NCBI GenBank assembly: GCA_038244535.1 | Contig: JBBRTJ010000045.1 | Coordinates: forward strand, 1 to 28,749 | Length of the DNA stretch: 28,749 nucleotides | Direction: 5' to 3' | DNA from: JBBRTJ01 sp038244535 | GTDB taxonomy: Bacteria; Actinomycetota; Acidimicrobiia; Acidimicrobiales; Ilumatobacteraceae | In this document: in pieces, positions 23,502 to 28,749 of the stretch | Layout of the letters: the number at the start of each line of letters is the position of its first letter | Numbering within the stretch: position 1 is the stretch's first letter | Made by a program: the position numbers and the translations under genes | Notes under the pieces: model-generated | Seen by the model: only the letters and a program-made list of their open reading frames with translations | Databases searched by the model: none | Told to the model about the DNA's origin: nothing

Positions 23502-24240
23502 CGTCGTGCGCCGATCCGTGGCGCCGCGCCGCGGCAAGCAGCACGCCGGCGGCGACGGCTGCGGTCTCGGCCCGCAAGACGAGGTCGCCGAAGCTCACCA
23601 CCGGGAGGCCCACGGCTCGTTCGGTGGGCGACCATCCACCCTCGGGCCCGATGAGGACGAGCGGGTGGGCCAACCCCGGCCGCGACGTCCCGGCGCCATC
23701 CGCGGCTACCGCCGCGGCCTCACCGAGGTCGGCGAGGCAGGCTCCCGGCCGGGCCGCGACGTCGGTGAAGGCGACCACGTCTTCGACCACCGGCAGCCGG
23801 GTGCGGCGGCACTGCGCCGAGGCCTCCCGGGCCACGCGCCTCAGCCGATCGACGTGGTGGAGCGCCTTGTCGCCGTCCCAGCGCACGACGGCCCGCTCGG
23901 TGCTCATCGGGATGATGCGGTCGATCCCCAGCTCGGTCAGCTTCTGCACGACCAGTTCGGGCTTGTCGCCCTTGGTGAGCCCGAACGCGACACCGAGCTC
24001 GGGCGCTGATGCCACCTCGGCGACCACCGGACCGAGCTCGGTCAGCACCGGACCGAGCCGGGCCGAGCGCCAGCGGCCGGCGCCGTCGCTCGCGACGAGC
24101 ACGGCCCCCGGGCGCAACCGAAGGACCCGTTCGAGGTGGTGGCGATCGGCGTCGGCCAGCACCGGGTCGTCGAGGTCGGCCACGAACACGAGCGCCTCGG
24201 CGTGTTGGGGGCCGGGCGCCGTCGCCGGCACCCCGGTCAT
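23494..24240 (-). CDS. rsmE: 16S rRNA m3U1498 methyltransferase RsmE
   Basis: A 248-residue SPOUT methyltransferase. The N-terminal PUA-like part (HHLERVLRLRPGAVLVASDG) is followed by KGDKPELVVQKLTELGIDRIIP, and the trefoil-knot SAM site at the end contains LIGPEGGWSPTER and LVLRAETAAVAA. This matches RsmE, which methylates U1498 of 16S rRNA. Its ATG overlaps the dnaJ stop by four bases (ATGA), the usual actinobacterial order dnaJ-rsmE. Confidence 0.94.
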   Translation of the reverse strand: MTGVPATAPGPQHAEALVFVADLDDPVLADADRHHLERVLRLRPGAVLVASDGAGRWRSARLGPVLTELGPVVAEVASAPELGVAFGLTKGDKPELVVQKLTELGIDRIIPMSTERAVVRWDGDKALHHVDRLRRVAREASAQCRRTRLPVVEDVVAFTDVAARPGACLADLGEAAAVAADGAGTSRPGLAHPLVLIGPEGGWSPTERAVGLPVVSFGDLVLRAETAAVAAGVLLAAARRHGSAHDDG

Positions 24241-25361
24241 GAGAACGCCGACTTGATCTTCGACAAAAGGCCGTGTTCGGGCGCTTCGACGTGCTCGCCC
24301 CGGAGCTCGGCCAACTGCCGTAGCAGCTCCTGCTCGGGCTTCGAGAGCTTGGTCGGCGTGTCGACCACCACCGCGACGCGTAGGTCACCGCGGCCTCGAC
24401 CGTGGACGTCGGGCACTCCTCGGCCCCGCAGCTTCAAAACTCGGCCGGACTGCACGCCGACCGGCACCACGAGCTCCTCGTCGCCGTCGAGCGTGGGCAG
24501 GGTGAACCGCGTGCCGAGGGCAGCCTGGGCGAACGACACGTGCACGTCGGTCACCAGGTCGTGGCCGTCTCGTCGGTAGCGATCGTGGGGCCGCACGCGG
24601 AGGTGGACGTACAGGTCGCCACCGGCGCCACCGCGGGGACCCACCGCTCCTCGGCCGGTCAACCGCAGGGTGGATCCATCGTCGACCCCGGCCGGCACGT
24701 CGACGTGGTAGGTCCGCTCGGCCACCGAACGTCCTTCGCCGTGGCAGGTCGGGCACGGCGACGAGATCACCTGACCGGACCCGCCGCACCGCCCGCAGGG
24801 GGCCGTGGTCATCATCTGTCCAAGGATCGACTGCCGGACTCGGCGCACCTGGCCCGCGCCGGCGCACTCGAGGCACGTGATCGGCACCGAGCCATCGGCG
24901 GCACCACTGCCAGTGCACGGTTCGCAGGCGACGTAGGTCCGTACCGTCACCGGCACGGTGGCGCCGAAGACCGCGTCCTCGAAGTTCAGCTCGGCCACCA
25001 CCTCGAGGTCTTGGCCCTTCGGTGGCCCAGAGGGCCGGCCCCCGCCGAAGGGGTTGCCGCCGCCGAAGAACGAGTCGAAGAGATCGCCGAGGCCGCCACC
25101 GGCGTAGGTGAACGGATCGCCGCCACCCCCGCCCGTGCCCCGCAGACCTTCCTTGCCGAAGCGGTCGTAGCGCTCGCGCCGCTCGGGGTCGGAGAGCACT
25201 TCGTAGGCCAGAGCGACCTGCTTGAACCGCTCCTCGGCCTCGGGGTCGGGGTTGGTGTCCGGATGGTGCTCTCGGGCCTTGGCGCGATATGCCCGCTTCA
25301 GCTCCTCGGCGCTGGCGCCCCGGGACACACCCAGCAGGTCGTAGAACTCGTTGTCGGCCAT
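24237..25361 (-). CDS. dnaJ: Chaperone DnaJ (type I, with zinc fingers)
   Basis: A 374-residue type I J-protein. J domain 1-70 with HPD at 33-35; Gly/Phe-rich region about 75-115 (GGGGGDPFTYAGGG, FFGGGNPFGGG); four CxxCxGxG zinc modules (CEPCTGSG, CLECAGAG, CGRCGGSG, CPTCHGEG) between about 150 and 215; C-terminal substrate-binding domains after that. It stimulates DnaK. Placed three bases after hrcA, it corresponds to the DnaJ2 copy of actinobacteria; a second dnaJ with dnaK would be elsewhere. Confidence 0.96.
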   Translation of the reverse strand: MADNEFYDLLGVSRGASAEELKRAYRAKAREHHPDTNPDPEAEERFKQVALAYEVLSDPERRERYDRFGKEGLRGTGGGGGDPFTYAGGGLGDLFDSFFGGGNPFGGGRPSGPPKGQDLEVVAELNFEDAVFGATVPVTVRTYVACEPCTGSGAADGSVPITCLECAGAGQVRRVRQSILGQMMTTAPCGRCGGSGQVISSPCPTCHGEGRSVAERTYHVDVPAGVDDGSTLRLTGRGAVGPRGGAGGDLYVHLRVRPHDRYRRDGHDLVTDVHVSFAQAALGTRFTLPTLDGDEELVVPVGVQSGRVLKLRGRGVPDVHGRGRGDLRVAVVVDTPTKLSKPEQELLRQLAELRGEHVEAPEHGLLSKIKSAFS

Positions 25362-25364
25362 CGA

Positions 25365-26372
25365 TCAGCCCTCGCTCAGGCGCTCGGTGAGCTGCTGGCT
25401 CACGACCTGGACGGCCACGAGGGCCTCGGGGTAGTGCATGCGGGTGGGGCCGAGGACCCCGATCGTGCCGACAGGTTCGCCTTCGACCAGGTACGGCGCT
25501 ACGACCACCGAGCACGCGGCCAGCGGCTGCACGCCGTGCTCGGCTCCGATGGCGACCGACAGGCCGCGGTCGAGCACGTCACGCAGCAGACTGACGACCA
25601 CGTACTGCTGCTCGAGCGTGGTCAGCACGGTGCGCACCACGTCTACGGCGTCGAAGGCGCCGGCGAAGGTCGACGCGCCGCCCACAAAGACGCTCTCGTC
25701 GTGCTGGGCCGCGATCGCGGTCAAGGCGACTTCGGCGCGCTGCACGACCGCATCGAGTTGGGGATCGCCACTCTGGTCAACCGGCTGGACGCTGATCAGG
25801 GGCTTGCCCGCCAGCCCGGCGCTCAGGTGCGCGCCGGCCCGCGCCAGCAGCTCGTCGGCAAGATCGCCATCGGTGGTGCTCTCGATCACTTCCTTCTCGA
25901 CGGCACCGTTGGACAGCACGACCACGAGAAGGGCCGCCCGAGGCGAGAGCCCGACGAGCTGGACAGAGCGGATGGCGGCCGCCTCGACCGGGGGTCCGAC
26001 GACCACGGCGGCAAGGTTGGTGAGCCCCGACAGGAGGCGACTGGTGTCGGCCAGCATCGACTCGAGCGCGCCGTGGGCCGACGAGAAGAAGTCGTGGACC
26101 TGAGCGGCCTGCCCGACGTCGAGCCCGCCGGGGCGGACCATGTGGTCGACGAACTGGCGGTACCCACGGTCGGTGGGGACGCGACCGGCACTGGTGTGGG
26201 GTTGGCGGAGGTAGCCCTCCTGCTCGAGGACGGCCATCTCGTTGCGGACGGTGGCCGATGACACGGCCACCCCTGCGGCCCGGGCGACGTGGCCGGAGCC
26301 GACGGGTTGACCCGTCTCGATGTACTCCTGGACGACCGCCCGCAAGATGGCGGCTTTGCGTTCGTCGAGCAT
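25365..26372 (-). CDS. hrcA: Heat-inducible transcription repressor HrcA
   Basis: A 335-residue HrcA. The N-terminal winged helix contains RKAAILRAVVQEYIETGQPVGS and VSSATVRNEMAVLEQEGYLRQPHTSAGRVPTDRGYR, near-diagnostic; the remaining GAF-like domain includes VVVVGPP-type segments and LGPTRMHYPEAL at the end. GAGAGGG lies seven bases before the ATG. HrcA represses through CIRCE elements, one of which lies 38 bases upstream, so autoregulation of the hrcA-dnaJ-rsmE-hemW row is expected. Confidence 0.96.
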   Translation of the reverse strand: MLDERKAAILRAVVQEYIETGQPVGSGHVARAAGVAVSSATVRNEMAVLEQEGYLRQPHTSAGRVPTDRGYRQFVDHMVRPGGLDVGQAAQVHDFFSSAHGALESMLADTSRLLSGLTNLAAVVVGPPVEAAAIRSVQLVGLSPRAALLVVVLSNGAVEKEVIESTTDGDLADELLARAGAHLSAGLAGKPLISVQPVDQSGDPQLDAVVQRAEVALTAIAAQHDESVFVGGASTFAGAFDAVDVVRTVLTTLEQQYVVVSLLRDVLDRGLSVAIGAEHGVQPLAACSVVVAPYLVEGEPVGTIGVLGPTRMHYPEALVAVQVVSQQLTERLSEG

Positions 26373-26409
26373 GCAAGGACCCTCTCGGCGACAGCCGTGG
26401 ACAAGTGAG

Positions 26410-26436
26410 GTAGCAGTCGAGTCTACCGAGTGCTAA
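26410..26436 (-). promoter_or_regulatory. CIRCE operator (HrcA binding site)
   Basis: On the minus strand TTAGCACTC-(9 nt)-GACTGCTAC. The left half is a perfect match to the CIRCE consensus, TTAGCACTC-N9-GAGTGCTAA, and the right half matches 7 of 9. It lies between the photolyase stop and hrcA, the expected place. Confidence 0.93.
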
Positions 26437-26465
26437 CGCCCGGACCGCTGACGGAGGCGAGGCGA

Positions 26466-27812
26466 TCAGCCGAGCGCCGACCACCGGCGTAAGGCCTCGG
26501 CCCGCTCGACGGCGTGGTCGACCATCGGGGGCGGATAGCCGAGGGGCAGGCCGAGGCGCGAGGCGCTGGGCTCGTGCACGTCCTTGGCAGCTACATGGGC
26601 GAGCTCGGGCACGTAGCGACGGACGTAGGTGCCGTCAGGATCGAAGCGGGCGCCCTGGGCCGTCGGGTTGAAGACCCGTAAGTACGGCGCGGCGTCGGTA
26701 CCCGTGCCCGCTGTCCACTGCCAGCCGTGCTGGTTCGACGCGAGGTCGCCGTCGACGAGGTGATCCATGAAGTAGCGGGCACCCCGCGGCCAGGGCAGGT
26801 GCAGGTCCTTGACCAGGAAGCTGGCCACGATCATGCGGACCCGGTTGTGCATCCAGCCCTCGGCGGCGAGCTGGCGCATGCCGGCGTCGACGATCGGGAA
26901 CCCGGTGCGGCCCGCGGTCCATGCCTCGAACCGGCGATCCGCCTCGGGCCCCTCGTCGCTCGGCAGCTTCGCGGCCTTGGGCTGGAGGCTCTCCCATGCC
27001 GACCGGGGCTCGTGCCACAGCACGTCGGCGTAGAACTCCCGCCAGGCCAGCTCGCTGCGAAACACCTCGGGACCCTTCCCCCCCGCGAGCCGGCCCAGCA
27101 GCTGGCGGGGGTGCAGGCAGCCCCACCGCAGGTAGGGCGAGAGCCGTGAGGTCCCGTCCACATCGGGCCGGTTGCGCAGCTCGGCGTAGTCGTGCACGGG
27201 TTCGGCGAGGAAGGCCTCGGCCCGGGCCCAGGCCGCTGCTTCGCCCGGCGCGGGCAGCGCCGCCGGGCAATCGACCGCCGGCAGGCGGGCGGTGGTCGAG
27301 CCGGACGGCGGGACGACCCAGTCGACTGCCGGGGCGGCCACCGGGTCGGCCCACCCCAACGCGGCCCACGCCCGCGAGAACGGGGTGAACACCCGATAGG
27401 GCGTGCCTCCGCCGGTGAGCACGAGCCCGGGCGCAACGGCGTACGGCGTACCGGTGCGCACGAGGCGACGGCCCCGCGAGGCGAGCGCATCGGCCACCCG
27501 CTCGTCACGGCGATGGCCGTACGGACCGAAGTCCTCGGTGACGTGGACCTCGTCGGCGTGCACCGCCTCGGCGAGTGCAGGCACGACCTCGATCGGGTCG
27601 CCGTCGAGCACCCACAGCCGGTGGTCCATCGAGGCATCGAGCGACCTGAGGGAGCCCATGAGGAACGCCGCTCGTGGCACTCCCGACGAGCCGAGCAGCA
27701 CCGGATCGAGGACGAACAGCCCGACGACGGGACCCCGCCTCGCGGCCTCGACGAGCGCGGGGAGGTCGGCCAGGCGCAGGTCCCGCCTGAACCACATCAT
27801 GGAGGTGGACAC
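26466..27812 (-). CDS. phr: Deoxyribodipyrimidine photo-lyase (class I CPD photolyase)
   Basis: A 448-residue cryptochrome/photolyase. The N-terminal alpha/beta antenna domain starts with MMWFRRDLRLADLPAL. The FAD domain is well conserved: TSRLSPYLRWGCLHPRQLL, WREFYADVLWHEP, TAGRTGFPIVDAGMRQL, GWMHNRVRMIVASFLVKDL, GDLASNQHGWQWTAGTGTDA and RVFNPTAQGARFDPDG. This order is that of class I CPD photolyases, which split cyclobutane pyrimidine dimers in light. GTG 27812 is the longest start; ATG at 27800 or 27797 is possible. It ends 93 nt before the start of hrcA on the same strand and is divergent to the transporter. Suggests a sunlit habitat. Confidence 0.95.
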   Translation of the reverse strand: MSTSMMWFRRDLRLADLPALVEAARRGPVVGLFVLDPVLLGSSGVPRAAFLMGSLRSLDASMDHRLWVLDGDPIEVVPALAEAVHADEVHVTEDFGPYGHRRDERVADALASRGRRLVRTGTPYAVAPGLVLTGGGTPYRVFTPFSRAWAALGWADPVAAPAVDWVVPPSGSTTARLPAVDCPAALPAPGEAAAWARAEAFLAEPVHDYAELRNRPDVDGTSRLSPYLRWGCLHPRQLLGRLAGGKGPEVFRSELAWREFYADVLWHEPRSAWESLQPKAAKLPSDEGPEADRRFEAWTAGRTGFPIVDAGMRQLAAEGWMHNRVRMIVASFLVKDLHLPWPRGARYFMDHLVDGDLASNQHGWQWTAGTGTDAAPYLRVFNPTAQGARFDPDGTYVRRYVPELAHVAAKDVHEPSASRLGLPLGYPPPMVDHAVERAEALRRWSALG

Positions 27813-27867
27813 GACACCTGCCTACCTGACGCCCGCCCCGCGGCTCGACTCGGAGCTCCAACGGGCC

Positions 27868-28731
27868 ATGCCCGCCGCCGACACCGACCGCCCCTACCCT
27901 GCCGCGGTGCCGATCGGGGTGGTGGTGCTCGTGCTCGCCGCCGCGCTCGTGCACTCGGTGTGGAACCTCCTGTTGGCCCGGGCCCACGACTCTGAGGCGG
28001 CCACCGCGGTCGCCCTGATCTGCGGGGCGGTGCTCGTGATCCCGGTGTCGGTGGCGACGTGGCAGGTCGACGCCGCTGCCGTCCCCTGGCTCGTGACGTC
28101 GGCCGCGGTCGAGGTGGCGTACTTCGCACTGCTGTCGCTCGCCTACCAGCGCTTCGAGCTGAGCGTCGTCTACCCCATCGCCCGCGGGTCGGCCCCGGTC
28201 CTCGTGCTCGTGGCGAGCACGGTCCTGCTCGGCGCCCACCTCGGCGTCTGGGAGGCGGTCGGGGTGCTCGTGGTCGGGGCCGGCGTGCTCCTCGTGCGAG
28301 GGCTCCACCGCCCGAGCCAGAGCGCCGACGTGGTGTTCGCCCTCGCCATCGCCACCTGCATCGCGTCCTACACGCTGCTCGACCAACGGGGGCTGCGCCA
28401 CGCCGCGGCGCTGCCCTACAACCACCTCGTGCTCACGCTCACCGCCGTCGTCTTCGGGTGGTTGCAAGTGCAACGAAAGGGCATCAGCGCGCTCCGCGCG
28501 CAGCTGGCGTGGCGGACTGCTGTGGCCGGGGTCGGCATCTTCACCGCCTACGGGCTGACGCTCGTCGCCCTGCGCCAGGCCGAAGCCGCGCCGGTGGCGG
28601 CGGTGCGAGAGACGTCGATCGTGTTCGCCACCGCGCTCGCCGCCCTCGTGCTTCGTGAGCACGTCTCCCGTTTGCGCTGGCTGGGCGCCGCCGTCGTAGT
28701 CACCGGCGTCGCCCTCATAGCCTTCGCCTGA
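27868..28731 (+). CDS. EamA/DMT-superfamily transporter
   Basis: A 287-residue polytopic membrane protein with about ten hydrophobic helices in two EamA-like halves. Each half has the family's features: SVVYPIARGSAPVLVLVAS in the first and AAPVAAVRETSIVFATALAALVLREH in the second, then a last helix VVVTGVALIAFA. ATG 27868 is the preferred start; an ATG at 27799 would lie inside the photolyase start region, and GTG 27907 is directly before the first helix. Substrate (metabolite or amino-acid export) cannot be predicted. The contig ends right after its stop. Confidence 0.9.
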   Translation: MPAADTDRPYPAAVPIGVVVLVLAAALVHSVWNLLLARAHDSEAATAVALICGAVLVIPVSVATWQVDAAAVPWLVTSAAVEVAYFALLSLAYQRFELSVVYPIARGSAPVLVLVASTVLLGAHLGVWEAVGVLVVGAGVLLVRGLHRPSQSADVVFALAIATCIASYTLLDQRGLRHAAALPYNHLVLTLTAVVFGWLQVQRKGISALRAQLAWRTAVAGVGIFTAYGLTLVALRQAEAAPVAAVRETSIVFATALAALVLREHVSRLRWLGAAVVVTGVALIAFA

Positions 28732-28749
28732 CCCCCCCCCCCCCCCCCC
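28732..28749. repeat. Homopolymer of 18 C at the sequence end
   Basis: The last 18 bases are all C, beginning immediately after the stop codon. A run of this kind at a contig tip is most easily explained by poly-G read artefacts of two-colour sequencing (reverse complement), not genomic sequence. Confidence 0.9.

Noticed and set aside
24402..26261. 619-codon open frame on the plus strand opposite dnaJ and hrcA
   Set aside because: It is antisense to two unmistakable genes; long antisense frames are expected at 70% GC and its translation has no family motif.
26466..27812. Cryptochrome or (6-4) photolyase
   Set aside because: The order and wording of the FAD-domain motifs (WTAGTGTDA, RVFNP) are those of class I CPD photolyases.

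Overview
The window looks like one contig (about 70% GC, strongly G/C-ending codons, many GTG/TTG starts, 4-nt ATGA/GTGA overlaps between genes) from a high-GC actinobacterium. Gene content (LysM membrane protein behind a Thr-rich pseudokinase, HrcA-DnaJ-RsmE-HemW block, LLM flavin oxidoreductases, CaiB-type CoA transferase) suggests an uncultured Acidimicrobiia-like lineage; that placement is inference. It begins inside a gene and ends in 18 consecutive C, so both ends look like assembly ends.

Positions 1-8.1 kb, all on the minus strand: ECF sigma factor and zinc-finger anti-sigma factor (overlapping), then after a short gap a tightly coupled operon HerA-like ATPase, SbcD (Mre11), SbcC (Rad50) and NurA-like nuclease, followed by the start of a GNAT acetyltransferase. 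This is the archaeal-type HerA-NurA-Mre11-Rad50 end-resection set in one bacterial operon, with an atypical Walker A in the HerA-like protein.

Positions 7.9-12.3 kb: a small unknown protein, a fused cytochrome b-like/sulfite-oxidase-like molybdopterin protein and a small membrane protein (plus strand); convergent to them a family 2 glycosyltransferase and a DUF2064/TIGR04282-type transferase whose frame is broken by an in-frame TAG; then a divergent sugar-nucleotide epimerase with a CPxC insert. Together these resemble an uncharacterised glycosylation and redox neighbourhood.

Positions 12.3-19.8 kb: QueF-like reductase coupled to a cREC-type receiver-like protein, an acetyl-CoA hydrolase/4-hydroxybutyrate CoA-transferase family protein, a small orphan, a papain-fold-like protein, tRNA-Val(GAC), a cation-diffusion-facilitator-like protein lacking most metal ligands, a YjbR/MmcQ protein, a class III CoA transferase and an LLM-class flavin oxidoreductase.

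Positions 19.8-22.4 kb: a good sigma70-type promoter with an internal palindrome and a structured leader precede a membrane pseudokinase and a LysM membrane protein that carries two in-frame tandem-repeat arrays. Positions 22.4-26.5 kb (minus): hrcA-dnaJ-rsmE-hemW with a CIRCE operator upstream of hrcA. Positions 26.5-28.7 kb: a class I DNA photolyase and a divergent EamA/DMT transporter. Outside the features listed, no intergenic stretch longer than about 190 bases occurs.
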